This document shows positions 54,366 through 62,941 of a stretch of DNA of 64,000 bases, piece by piece. The notes below the pieces were generated by a model. It was given only the letters and a program-made list of their open reading frames with translations, had not been told where the DNA came from and searched no databases. The number at the start of each line of letters is the position of its first letter. Position 1 is the stretch's first letter. The stretch lies in contig NZ_SMYO01000003.1 in assembly GCF_004358205.1 (NCBI RefSeq), forward strand, positions 124,001 through 188,000. The letters run 5' to 3'. This DNA is from Bacillus salipaludis (lineage in GTDB: Bacteria; Bacillota; Bacilli; Bacillales_B; DSM-18226). Made by a program: the position numbers and the translations under genes.

Positions 54366-55283
54366 ATGAAAAAAAGATATAGTAATTTGGATGATGTGCA
54401 AAACAAAAAGTCCTTTAACGATATGAGAAAGTGGATGAAGGAAAGGCGAAGCAAAGTAAAGGATCTAACCGTTCAAATCCAGCAATCCCCAACTAAGAAA
54501 ATAAACGAACTCAAGGAAAATCACAGTAAGACCTCCTTCACTTGGATTGGCCATTCAACATTTTTAATCCAAATGAATGGAGTGAATATCCTAACAGATC
54601 CAGTTTGGGCGAAACGGATGGGTTTTCAAAAGCGGTTAACGGAGCCTGGTATCTCTTTAAAAGATATGCCGGATATTGATATCGTCGTCATTTCCCATGG
54701 CCATTATGATCATTTGGATTTTCCTACTTTAAGAAAATTAAAGGGCAATCCGCACTATTTCGTTCCCATTGGATTAGGAGAAATTTTTTCCAAAAAGGGC
54801 TTTCAACGTGTGAAGGAAATGAGATGGTGGGAAAGTACTGAGTACCAGGGACTGACATTTCATTTTGTTCCAGCCCAGCATTGGACGCGAAGGACTCTTT
54901 CCGATATCAATACATCTCATTGGGGCGGCTGGATATTTCAACAGGAACAGGAATCGCATTATTTTGTCGGGGATTCTGGTTACTTTCGAGGATTTAAGGA
55001 AATAGGCGGAAAATTTGAGATTGATACGGTACTGATGCCGATTGGCGCTTACGAACCAGAATGGTTTATGGCTGTTTCTCATATCTCACCCGAGGATAGT
55101 GTTAAAGCTTTTATGGAGTTAAACGCGAAAAGATTCATTCCGATGCATTACGGAGCGTATCGTTTAGCAGATGACACTGGACCTGAAGCGTTAGAGAGGT
55201 TGTTGAAGGAATGGGAAAAAAGAGAGCTACCACAGGAACTGTTACGAGTTTTATTAATTGGGGAAACCATTTTTGATTCTTGA
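54366..55283 (+). CDS. NAPE-PLD-like MBL-fold hydrolase
   Basis: Zinc metallo-beta-lactamase-fold enzyme related to N-acylphosphatidylethanolamine phospholipase D, about 305 residues. The metal motif is VISHGHYDHLD. Others of the group are WIGHSTFLIQMNGVNILTDP, FVPAQHWTRR, HWGGWIF, GDSGYFRGF and a late PMHYGAY. I start at ATG 54366 because GGGGGA is 4-5 bases upstream; the frame is open to 54318. The substrate is unknown; phospholipid or acylated amine derivatives would fit the family. Confidence 0.85.
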   Translation: MKKRYSNLDDVQNKKSFNDMRKWMKERRSKVKDLTVQIQQSPTKKINELKENHSKTSFTWIGHSTFLIQMNGVNILTDPVWAKRMGFQKRLTEPGISLKDMPDIDIVVISHGHYDHLDFPTLRKLKGNPHYFVPIGLGEIFSKKGFQRVKEMRWWESTEYQGLTFHFVPAQHWTRRTLSDINTSHWGGWIFQQEQESHYFVGDSGYFRGFKEIGGKFEIDTVLMPIGAYEPEWFMAVSHISPEDSVKAFMELNAKRFIPMHYGAYRLADDTGPEALERLLKEWEKRELPQELLRVLLIGETIFDS

Positions 55284-55291
55284 AAAGAGTA

Positions 55292-55316
55292 CAGGGCGAC
55301 CCTTCGGTGCGCCCTG
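55292..55316 (+). terminator. Terminator after the NAPE-PLD-like gene
   Basis: CAGGGCG and CGCCCTG form the outer 7-bp stem, with an inner ACC-GGT pairing, followed by ATTTATTTTAATTT. Confidence 0.8.
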
Positions 55317-55384
55317 ATTTATTTTAATTTAGTTTACATAACATTAATATGGATTACCTAATCGGAAACCAACTGTCTTCCCTA

Positions 55385-56575
55385 CTAAAACAGTGAAAAA
55401 ATCATTCCTCCCGTCATACCCGCTAGTACAATCACCCACGGAGGCAATTTCATAATGATGAGGAGACTGAATAAAATGGATCCGAGTGCAAAGTCTTTTG
55501 CCGATTGAATCGCACTTGTCCAAATTGGGGTATAAAAGGCAGCAATTAGAATCCCCACTACCGCCCCATTTACAGCTAGCATGGCCCCTTTCAATTTCGG
55601 GTTTCGGCGAAGTATATCCCAAAACGGCAGCGTCCCCATTACTAATAAAAATGCTGGCAAAAAGATGGCCCCTGTCGCTAAGAGTGCCCCCTTCCAGCCA
55701 TTCATGACTGCACCTAAATAGGCAGCGAACGTGAAAAGCGGTCCAGGCACTGCCTGTGCTGCACCGTAACCGGCTAGAAAGCTTTCCTTCGAAATCCAGC
55801 CCTGTGGAACAAATTCTTTTTCTAATAAAGGCAGGACCACATGTCCTCCGCCAAAAACCAGCGCTCCTGAACGGTAAAAGCTATCAAAAAGTGCTATTGT
55901 ATGAGATGCTGTGACATCTCGAAGTATGGGTAAAAGGAATAATAATCCGAAAAAAAATGTTAGGCATACTAAGGCCAGCGTTCGGGAAACGGGCACAGGA
56001 ATGGCTATGTCCACTTGTTTGTCTGAATGTTTGAAAAATAGGAACCCGATTATTGCGGAAATGATAATAATTCCAACCTGTGTAAAGGTTGCCGGAATAA
56101 GCAAGCTAACAATTAAAGCTCCTAAAGCTAATGCTTTTCGCTTAAGGTCTGGTGTAAGTGTCCTCGCCATGCCGATGATTGCTTGAGCGACTACGACAAC
56201 TGCAACAATTTTCAAGCCATGTACCCATCCAGCTTCATTAACATTTAATCCATTTAGGAGAAAAGCAAAAATTATAAGTACAATAACTGATGGAAGGGTA
56301 AAACCGAGAAAAGCGGCAAATCCTCCTAAAATCCCCCCTCTCATCATCCCAATCCCAATCCCTACCTGACTGCTTGCAGGACCGGGGAGGAACTGGCAAA
56401 GCGCCACAAGATCAACGTAACTGCGTTCATCCAGCCATTTTCTCTTTCGAACATATTCCTCATGAAAATAACCCAAATGAGCAATCGGACCACCAAACGA
56501 AGTCAACCCAAGTTTTAAAGCAACCCCAAAAACCTCTACCAATAACCGTACCGTATTTTTTCTAACTGGACTCAT
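55385..56575 (-). CDS. chrA: Chromate transporter ChrA (CHR family)
   Basis: Long-type CHR protein of 396 residues with two homologous halves and about ten helices. The first half has LGLTSFGGPIAHLGYFHEEY, CQFLPGPASSQVGIGIG; the second GALVFGGGHVVLPLLEKEFV and GYGAAQAVPGPLFTFAAYLG. The paired GG and PGP motifs mark chromate efflux proteins. It has no neighbouring chrB regulator. Function in chromate resistance is known for relatives; some homologues have other roles. Confidence 0.88.
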   Translation of the reverse strand: MSPVRKNTVRLLVEVFGVALKLGLTSFGGPIAHLGYFHEEYVRKRKWLDERSYVDLVALCQFLPGPASSQVGIGIGMMRGGILGGFAAFLGFTLPSVIVLIIFAFLLNGLNVNEAGWVHGLKIVAVVVVAQAIIGMARTLTPDLKRKALALGALIVSLLIPATFTQVGIIIISAIIGFLFFKHSDKQVDIAIPVPVSRTLALVCLTFFFGLLFLLPILRDVTASHTIALFDSFYRSGALVFGGGHVVLPLLEKEFVPQGWISKESFLAGYGAAQAVPGPLFTFAAYLGAVMNGWKGALLATGAIFLPAFLLVMGTLPFWDILRRNPKLKGAMLAVNGAVVGILIAAFYTPIWTSAIQSAKDFALGSILFSLLIIMKLPPWVIVLAGMTGGMIFSLF

Positions 56576-56685
56576 AATTCCCCCCCATAATATTTATCCA
56601 TCAACCAATATCCATTAATTCATTTTTACATCATTCCCCATTAACATTTCAACCTTTTTAGTTTTTGTGCAACATTCGATTGAAA

Positions 56686-56732
56686 AACAAGAATTTTCGG
56701 GCGGTGCCTGTCACCGCCCGAATATTGTCGAA
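56686..56732 (-). repeat. GGTGCC hairpin element, copy E (reversed)
   Basis: CGGGCGGTGCC, TGT and CACCGCCCG form a strong stem, flanked by AACAAGAATTTT and AATATTGTCGAA. It is the same element as copies B-D but in the opposite orientation, lying in the divergent gap between chrA and the DUF2642-like gene. Confidence 0.82.
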
Positions 56733-56819
56733 ATCAATAGAATCCACTAACCACTTTACTCATACACATTTTTTGTGTATCTGCATTTACTGTAGAGGGG
56801 AAAGGAGGAGGTTGATGAT

Positions 56820-57107
56820 ATGACTGATTTAAATTTTCATCAAATTGCCCATGAACTATTAAAGAGAGAGGTTGAGGTTGTTACTCTTCAAGGGAGTTTT
56901 AATGGCCGCTTAAAAACTGTAGGTTCTGATGTGGTAATCTTGCATAGCAGGGGTAGAGGGGTTCCGACGGATTTGACCATTCGAATTGAGGCAATTGTTG
57001 CCATTTATCGAGTGGAAATGATTCCACGGGGTCCATTTGGCTTTAATCCAATGGAAGCGCAATTGGAACACGATGATGAACATGAACACCATCATGAGAG
57101 TAATTAA
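56820..57107 (+). CDS. DUF2642-like small protein with histidine-rich tail
   Basis: 95 residues. The middle, REVEVVTLQGSFNGRLKTVGSDVVILH then LTIRIEAIVAIYRVE, looks like an Sm-type beta barrel of the DUF2642 family, seen in spore-forming bacilli and sometimes coat-associated. The tail DDEHEHHHES is rich in His and acidic residues and may bind metal. AAAGGAGG stands upstream. There is no signal peptide. Family assignment is tentative, and a spore role is not shown here. Confidence 0.62.
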   Translation: MTDLNFHQIAHELLKREVEVVTLQGSFNGRLKTVGSDVVILHSRGRGVPTDLTIRIEAIVAIYRVEMIPRGPFGFNPMEAQLEHDDEHEHHHESN

Positions 57108-57136
57108 CGTTTAAAATTACCTATCTAAATAGACAG

Positions 57137-57172
57137 AAAAAAGAGCTTGGAATGACTTTGAAGCTCTTTTTT
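57137..57172 (+). terminator. Terminator after the DUF2642-like gene
   Basis: AAAAAAGAGCTT and AAGCTCTTTTTT form a 12-bp stem around a 12-base loop. Confidence 0.8.
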
Positions 57173-57313
57173 CTTTTGCCCTATCCCCCTTCCATTACCC
57201 CGATTAATCCCGACAATCCCTTTATCAACCTCAGTTTTGTGCTAAATAATCGACGACTTTGCATTAGGGTATTTCCCCCATCCCTCGAAGAAATTTGGGA
57301 ATCCTCAATTTAG

Positions 57314-57374
57314 TGTCCATCCCACACGAACATTTTCACTGTTTTGTCCACCGATGGTGCCTGTCACCATTTTG
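57314..57374 (+). repeat. GTCCA...GGTGCCTGTCACC element, copy 1
   Basis: TGTCCATCCCACACG, a variable middle, then TTTTGTCCACCGATGGTGCC and TGTCACC. A second copy with the same order lies at 62210-62267. The GGTGCCTGTCACC end pairs with itself as a small hairpin and matches the centre of the GGTGCC elements. The rest of the gap from 57173 to 57313 shows nothing I recognise. Confidence 0.75.
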
Positions 57375-57415
57375 GGTTAGAATAGGTTTATCTTTAAAAG
57401 TTGGAGTGTATGATT

Positions 57416-58153
57416 ATGGATAAGAAAATTGCTATTATCACGGATATTCACGGGAACCAGTCTGCTTTAAAGGCGGTCTTTGATGATATTGATTGCGATC
57501 CTCAAATTGAACATATTTACTGTTTAGGGGATTTAGTCGGGATTGGTTATGAAACCAATGAGGTTCTGGAGCTGCTTGTCTCAAGAAGAGATATTTCCTT
57601 TGTCAAGGGGAATCACGATGAAGCCATACTCGATATCATCGCAGGAAGAGAAGTTTATAGCAGAGGGGCTGAAAAAAAGCATCATCAATGGCTGGCAACA
57701 CGACTAGATCCAAAATATATCTCTTTCCTAAAAGAAATTCCAACCACTCTAAAAGCCAATTACCATGAAAAAGAAATGCTTTTTGTTCACTATCATCTAC
57801 AAGAACAAAAGAAATTTTTATCGGTTGATAAGGAACCCACCGATAAAAAACTGGATGAATTTTATCAAAACTCGACAGCAGCTATCGTTTGTTTTGGACA
57901 CCATCATGTCATCCATCATTTTAAGACAAAGAATCGACTCTATCTAAATCCTGGTGCGCTAGGCTGCAATCATAAGCCATATGCCCCCTACGCGATTCTT
58001 ACAATAGCGGAAAGTGGTGCAACAAACGTTTGTTTTAAAGAAGTTCCGTATGATAATGAAGAATTTTTACTTGGCTACAAAAGACTAAATATCCCCGACG
58101 CTGATTACATTTTAAAAGTCTTTCATGGGAACCAGCATTTGAAAAATTTATAA
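57416..58153 (+). CDS. Calcineurin-like metallophosphoesterase
   Basis: Cytosolic phosphoesterase of about 245 residues with the YfcE/MPP fold. Metal motifs are ITDIHGNQSAL, CLGDLVGIG, KGNHDEAI, FVHYH and FGHHHVIHHF, followed by LNPGALGCNHK. Related proteins hydrolyse phosphodiesters or nucleotides (such as diadenosine polyphosphates). I start at ATG 57416, where GGAG lies 9 bases upstream; the frame opens at 57401. It is a single gene following a repeat element. Confidence 0.87.
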   Translation: MDKKIAIITDIHGNQSALKAVFDDIDCDPQIEHIYCLGDLVGIGYETNEVLELLVSRRDISFVKGNHDEAILDIIAGREVYSRGAEKKHHQWLATRLDPKYISFLKEIPTTLKANYHEKEMLFVHYHLQEQKKFLSVDKEPTDKKLDEFYQNSTAAIVCFGHHHVIHHFKTKNRLYLNPGALGCNHKPYAPYAILTIAESGATNVCFKEVPYDNEEFLLGYKRLNIPDADYILKVFHGNQHLKNL

Positions 58154-58273
58154 CAAGGAGGGTCTTTCCTCCTCTTTTTTACTTGAAATATTATTGAAGA
58201 ATAACGTATAACGTTCTATAATTGTTTCTTAATGAACGAGTTTCTAATAAATAAGATAGATAAGGGGATAAAA

Positions 58274-59173
58274 GTGAAACAGTCCAACTCTAGATCCATC
58301 GTTTTTCCATTAGTATTTTCCATTGTCGCCATTTCGTTTTCCGCTATTTTCGTAAAATGGTCCCATGCACCCGCAACGATTTTAAGCATGTATCGGATGG
58401 GTCTTGCTTGTTTGTTGCTTGCACCGTTTGCTTGGCGGAAGCGGGGCGACTTTGGCAAAATAGCAAGAACAGAATGGTATTTTCTAATTTTTTCAGGTTT
58501 ATTTTTAGCCCTGCATTATGCGCTTTGGTTTGGGTCCTTAAAGTTGACTACCGTCGCCAGTTCGACGATTATCCTTGCATTACAACCGATTATTGCATTA
58601 ATTGGCGGCTTTTTTCTTTTTAAAGAAAGAACCACCCTCTCAAGAATATTAATGATGGGAATCGCCGTAATTGGAGCCATCATGGTGGGCTGGGGAGACT
58701 TCGCCTTAAGTCAAAAAGCGATAACCGGTGACTTCCTCTCATTTCTAAGTGTAATTGCGGTTGTTATGTACCTTTTAATCGGACAAAGAGTCGTTAAAAA
58801 GGTCTCCCACTGGATTTATAGCTTTTCAGTTTTTGGGATCGCCGCGATTTTTTTAGCATTTTACAACCTTGTATCGGGAATCCCGCTTGGCGGCTACGGT
58901 GCACGTGAATGGGGAATCTTTGTTTTACTAGCTGTTATACCAAATCTAGCTAATGTAATTTTCAACTGGCTATTAAACTATGTCAATGCAACCACCATTT
59001 CAATGAGCATCTTAGGAGAGCCTGTCGGAGCCACTGCCTTATCCATGTTATTTTTAGGAGAAACTCTTGCTGGCTGGCAGATTTTTGGCGGGGCTCTTGT
59101 TCTGTTCGGTGTGTTTTGTTTCTTGATTCAACAGCAAAGACAGAGACCAATCGAACAGAAGGAAGCTGCATAG
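58274..59173 (+). CDS. EamA/DMT-family transporter
   Basis: Drug/metabolite transporter with ten predicted helices in two EamA halves, about 299 residues. Typical segments are SFSAIFVKWSHAPATILSMY in helix 1, ALQPIIALIGGFFLFKE at the end of the first half, and LGEPVGATALSMLFLGE in the second. I choose GTG 58274, which has AAGGGG at 6 bases; the frame is open to 58232. The substrate is unknown. A terminator separates it from the converging MATE gene. Confidence 0.87.
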   Translation: MKQSNSRSIVFPLVFSIVAISFSAIFVKWSHAPATILSMYRMGLACLLLAPFAWRKRGDFGKIARTEWYFLIFSGLFLALHYALWFGSLKLTTVASSTIILALQPIIALIGGFFLFKERTTLSRILMMGIAVIGAIMVGWGDFALSQKAITGDFLSFLSVIAVVMYLLIGQRVVKKVSHWIYSFSVFGIAAIFLAFYNLVSGIPLGGYGAREWGIFVLLAVIPNLANVIFNWLLNYVNATTISMSILGEPVGATALSMLFLGETLAGWQIFGGALVLFGVFCFLIQQQRQRPIEQKEAA

Positions 59174-59174
59174 T

Positions 59175-59205
59175 AAAAAGCGGTGAACCAATTTCACCGC
59201 TTTTT
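59175..59205. terminator. Bidirectional terminator
   Basis: AAAAAGCGGTGAA and TTTCACCGCTTTTT form a 13-bp stem with a very short loop between converging EamA and MATE genes. Confidence 0.85.
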
Positions 59206-59209
59206 TGTT

Positions 59210-60583
59210 TTATACTAACTTTTCACGAACCGGGACACTCGCAAATTTGTGCCTTTGGATATAAATCAAACGAAGTGATAACGCAATTCCCGCCGAAAGA
59301 AGCCCTACTGTTAAGCCAATCCAATAACCAGCCGCTCCCATCCCAGTAAAATTCGCCAATCCATACCCGACCGGAAGACAAATGAGCCAGTAAGCAATTA
59401 AGGTCATAATAAATGCAAGATTCACATCTTTGTAGCCTCTTAGCGCTGCCTGTGCCGTTGCCTGTATGGCATCACTCATTTGGAAAAATAAGGCATAAAC
59501 AAGAAAATGAGCGGTTAAATTAATGACAGCCCGTTCATTCGAATAAAATCCAGCAACATCATAGCGGAAAGTTACAACCAATAGCCCTGTAACCAGTGCC
59601 ATTAAGACAGCTAAAAAAACTCCTAACCAACTGTAGTCCTTCGCATCTTTATTGCGGCCCGAGCCAACCTCGAAACCTACTAATACGGTTTGCGCCATAG
59701 AAATACTGATTGGAATCATATAAAGGAACGAGACAATGTTTAACGCAGATTGGTAGGCAGCGATCGTAGTAACGCTGAACTTACTTAACAGAATCGTTAC
59801 GACCGCAAACATACTCGTCTCAAAAAAGGTAGACAGCCCCATCGGAACGCCGATTTTTAAAATCTCCCTGCATTCAGACCAAGAGAATTCTTTTAAATGG
59901 TTAAACACTTGATAAGTTGAAAATGGCTCCTGCATTTTAACAATAAACACCGTCATTGCAGCAATAAACCAATACGTAATCGAGGTTGCATAACCGGCCC
60001 CACCTCCCCCAAGCTCTGGGAATCCCCAATACCCAAAAATCAGCACATAATTTAAAAAGAAATTGACAGGTAGAGATATTAGTAGAATCACCATTACAAC
60101 ACGTGTTTTCCCTAATGCATAAATAAACGACCGTAATACATTAAAAAGAAAAAGAGGAATAATTCCATAACTTAATCCCACCAAATACTCAAAGGCGGGT
60201 TTCCGAACACTCTGCTGCAAATTCATTTGATCGAGAATGATATCTAAAAAAATGGAACCAAGAATTAGGACTAGCACACCTATTATTAGGGATAGATAAA
60301 TACCGTGTTTTACACTCGAGGCTACCTCTTTATTTTTCCTTTCACCATATCTTTGAGCTGCAATCGGCGAGACAGCAAGCAGGATACTGCTTAACCCTGT
60401 AAAAATTGGATTCCATATCGAGGAACCAATGGCTACCCCGGCAAGATCGGACGGACTATATTTTCCAGACATAATCGTATTAAAGAACACCATGGAAAAC
60501 ATTCCAAGCTGAGTAATTAAGATTGGAACCAATAGAATAATAATTTGCTTTGTTTTTTCCGTTAAAGTAAAAGTTTGCTTCAT
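59210..60583 (-). CDS. MATE-family efflux transporter
   Basis: Cation-coupled multidrug exporter of 457 residues with twelve predicted helices in two halves. The N half shows QLGMFSMVFFNTIMSGKYSP and AGVAIGSSIWNPIF; the C half IGVPMGLSTFFETSMFAVVT and GFEVGSGRNKDAK. NorM-like members exchange drugs for sodium or protons. The gene is single, with a terminator after it and a short gap before. Substrates are unknown. Confidence 0.88.
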   Translation of the reverse strand: MKQTFTLTEKTKQIIILLVPILITQLGMFSMVFFNTIMSGKYSPSDLAGVAIGSSIWNPIFTGLSSILLAVSPIAAQRYGERKNKEVASSVKHGIYLSLIIGVLVLILGSIFLDIILDQMNLQQSVRKPAFEYLVGLSYGIIPLFLFNVLRSFIYALGKTRVVMVILLISLPVNFFLNYVLIFGYWGFPELGGGGAGYATSITYWFIAAMTVFIVKMQEPFSTYQVFNHLKEFSWSECREILKIGVPMGLSTFFETSMFAVVTILLSKFSVTTIAAYQSALNIVSFLYMIPISISMAQTVLVGFEVGSGRNKDAKDYSWLGVFLAVLMALVTGLLVVTFRYDVAGFYSNERAVINLTAHFLVYALFFQMSDAIQATAQAALRGYKDVNLAFIMTLIAYWLICLPVGYGLANFTGMGAAGYWIGLTVGLLSAGIALSLRLIYIQRHKFASVPVREKLV

Positions 60584-60667
60584 GATTGTACCCCTAACTA
60601 AGTGCTCTTGCCTAAAACTAGGTAATGCATGATTATTTTATCGTTTGTTGGTGGAAAAAAGAAGTAA

Positions 60668-60699
60668 AAAAATCGCCCTGATCGTAAAGGACGATTTTT
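60668..60699 (-). terminator. Terminator downstream of the esterase gene
   Basis: AAAAATCG and CGATTTTT plus an inner CCT-AGG pairing form the stem. The esterase gene ends beside it on the minus strand. Confidence 0.7.
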
Positions 60700-60705
60700 A
60701 ACCCA

Positions 60706-61632
60706 TTATTTATTTAAAAATTCTCCAATCGCTTCATAGGTGTCTGAGATGTCTTCCTTCGAATCGATTAGGCTGAAGAGATTAAAAAAGCCATGGACAA
60801 GTCCTTTTTCCCTTCGGACCATTGCCGATACCCCAGTTTCTCGGAGCTTTGCCCCGTACATCTCCCCTTCATCCCTAAGCGGATCAAACTCGGCGGTAAT
60901 AATGAACGCAGGCGGCAAACCGCTCAGATCCGGGGCTGTAATCGGTGCAGCATGGTAATCCTCCGCGTATTCCTCTGATTGAACATAAAGCTTGCTGAAT
61001 AAGGCCATTGCATCGGTGGTTAAAAAATAACCGCTGCCGTTTTCTATGTAGGAGGCGTATTTTTCAGGCTGGTAATGGTCGACGACAGGATAAAGCAACA
61101 CTTGTTTTGTAATTTCTAGACCATCTTGTTCTTTTGCCATCAGGGCAACGACCGTTGCTAAATTTCCTCCAGCACTGTCGCCTGCTACTGATAGTTTAGT
61201 GGGGTCGCCATTCAATTCGACAGCGTTTTGATATACCCATTTGGCTGCAGTGAAGCAATCATTTGGTGCGGCCGGGAATGGGTTTTCCGGAGCTAAGCGG
61301 TAATCAACCGAAACAAGAAGATGCTGCGATGTTTTCACAATGCTGCGGCAAACGGCATCATGACTTTCCAAGCCACCGTACACAAAGCCTCCACCATGGA
61401 AATAAACAACAATCGGAAATGGTCCATCTCCTTCCGGTGTGTAAATTCGAATCGGAATGTCATTTTCGGGCCCAGGTATGGTGCGGTCGTAGACATCATG
61501 AACCTCTTCAACACTTCCAGGCGGAACTGTACTGACGCGGGCACGGATATCTTCAAGTGTCGGCGTATATCCCTCAGGGTATTTTGGTAATAAGTTTTCG
61601 ATAAAATACTTCATTTTCGGATTCAAAACCAT
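60706..61632 (-). CDS. Alpha/beta hydrolase, hormone-sensitive-lipase type
   Basis: Esterase of about 308 residues in the HSL (family IV) group. The oxyanion motif is VYFHGGGFVYGGLESHD, the nucleophile elbow is VAGDSAGGNLA, the acid lies in TAEFDPLRDEGEMY and the histidine in GLVHGFFNLF. ATG 61632 has GGGAGG 9 bases upstream; the frame is open to 61641. No signal peptide. It should cleave short acyl esters; the natural substrate is unknown. Confidence 0.88.
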   Translation of the reverse strand: MVLNPKMKYFIENLLPKYPEGYTPTLEDIRARVSTVPPGSVEEVHDVYDRTIPGPENDIPIRIYTPEGDGPFPIVVYFHGGGFVYGGLESHDAVCRSIVKTSQHLLVSVDYRLAPENPFPAAPNDCFTAAKWVYQNAVELNGDPTKLSVAGDSAGGNLATVVALMAKEQDGLEITKQVLLYPVVDHYQPEKYASYIENGSGYFLTTDAMALFSKLYVQSEEYAEDYHAAPITAPDLSGLPPAFIITAEFDPLRDEGEMYGAKLRETGVSAMVRREKGLVHGFFNLFSLIDSKEDISDTYEAIGEFLNK

Positions 61633-61877
61633 TCCTACCAACCTCCCATTTCAAAATAAAAACCACTATAAAAATATTTTCGTGCTGTCCTGTGCGTAAA
61701 CCTTTTCTGAAATAGATTTTTGATGAAATCATCTCCCCCTTTTGTGTGTTTTCAAAAAGCTAACGGAGAGCATTCTGATTTGGATCACTTTTTGTAAAGA
61801 ATTTTTAAAAATGAATGTTTATTTGCGAATTTATTCTGATAAAAATAGTGCCGCTGCAAGGCTTTATTTTTTTATAA

Positions 61878-61902
61878 AAAAAGCGCCCTGCCGGCGCTTT
61901 TT
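61878..61902 (-). terminator. Terminator overlapping the glutaredoxin stop
   Basis: AAAAGCGCC and GGCGCTTTT pair across a short CTGCC-type loop. The minus-strand T-run follows at once. Confidence 0.75.
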
Positions 61903-62143
61903 ACATCCCTTTTGCAATCTCAATTAATTCCTTCAAATCATTAGTGAAGCCTTTAACTGCCCGATTTCCAACGACAGTTACTGGAACACCAAGAAAGCCA
62001 TATTTCTCCACTTCTTCTTGGAATTTTGCATTGGTTGAGATATCCCTAGTTTCAAAAGGAATTCCTTCTTGAGTCAGAACCTGTTTAACCATAGTGCATT
62101 CAATACAATCATTGGTTGTATAGACGATGACTTGTTTGTTCAT
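61901..62143 (-). CDS. Glutaredoxin/NrdH-like thiol protein
   Basis: 80-residue thioredoxin-fold protein. The active site CIEC lies in YTTNDCIECTMVKQVL, and GVPVTVVGNRAVKGFT is the cis-proline and GSH/thioredoxin-contact region. It may reduce disulfides or monitor redox state, taking electrons from thioredoxin reductase as NrdH does in bacilli that lack glutathione. Ribonucleotide reductase genes are not adjacent, so the partner is unknown. Confidence 0.85.
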   Translation of the reverse strand: MNKQVIVYTTNDCIECTMVKQVLTQEGIPFETRDISTNAKFQEEVEKYGFLGVPVTVVGNRAVKGFTNDLKELIEIAKGM

Positions 62144-62209
62144 TTAACTTTTCTCCCCTTTTTTAAGATTATATCAGTTTTTAAATAATAGATATAAATA
62201 CACCAGCCA
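62144..62209. other. Start of an intergenic gap without genes
   Basis: A/T-rich. Together with the repeat at 62210 and the stretch up to 62476, it separates the glutaredoxin and collagen-like genes. A 27-codon frame at 62349-62432 with a weak GGAG site is the only candidate gene and is not supported further. Confidence 0.4.
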
Positions 62210-62267
62210 TTGTCCACCCCACACGTACAAAATCACCTATTTGTCCACGAATGGTGCCTGTCACCTT
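62210..62267 (+). repeat. GTCCA...GGTGCCTGTCACC element, copy 2
   Basis: TGTCCACCCCACACG, a variable middle, then TTTGTCCACGAATGGTGCC and TGTCACC. It aligns along its length with the copy at 57314-57374 with a few changes and one indel. Confidence 0.75.
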
Positions 62268-62439
62268 ATCTTTTGTCCTCTTATGACAATCGCATATTTT
62301 GTCGGAATCAGGTAAAATCCAACACCAATCAATGTGGAGTTTAATATCATGGATTTAGGAGGCAAGCTGTTACGAGGAAAATTAAACAAAAATTTATTCT
62401 TAATGATATTTTACCTAGAACAACTTGTCTGATAATTTA

Positions 62440-62884
<445 letters not shown>

Positions 62885-62890
62885 GATGAA

Positions 62891-62924
62891 TCTGCCTGCA
62901 TTCTTTTTACAAGATGCAGGTAGA
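62891..62924 (+). terminator. Hairpin between the collagen-like and glycosyltransferase genes
   Basis: TCTGCCTGCAT and ATGCAGGTAGA form an 11-bp stem with one G-T pair, followed by TTTTTGGAGGTGA. The T-run runs into the ribosome site of the next gene, so it may reduce expression of that gene relative to the collagen-like gene. Confidence 0.65.
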
Positions 62925-62941
62925 TTTTTGGAGGTGACCAT

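Noticed and set aside
62349..62432. 27-residue frame before the collagen-like gene
   Set aside because: Only a weak GGAG site and no recognisable composition; too uncertain to list as a gene.
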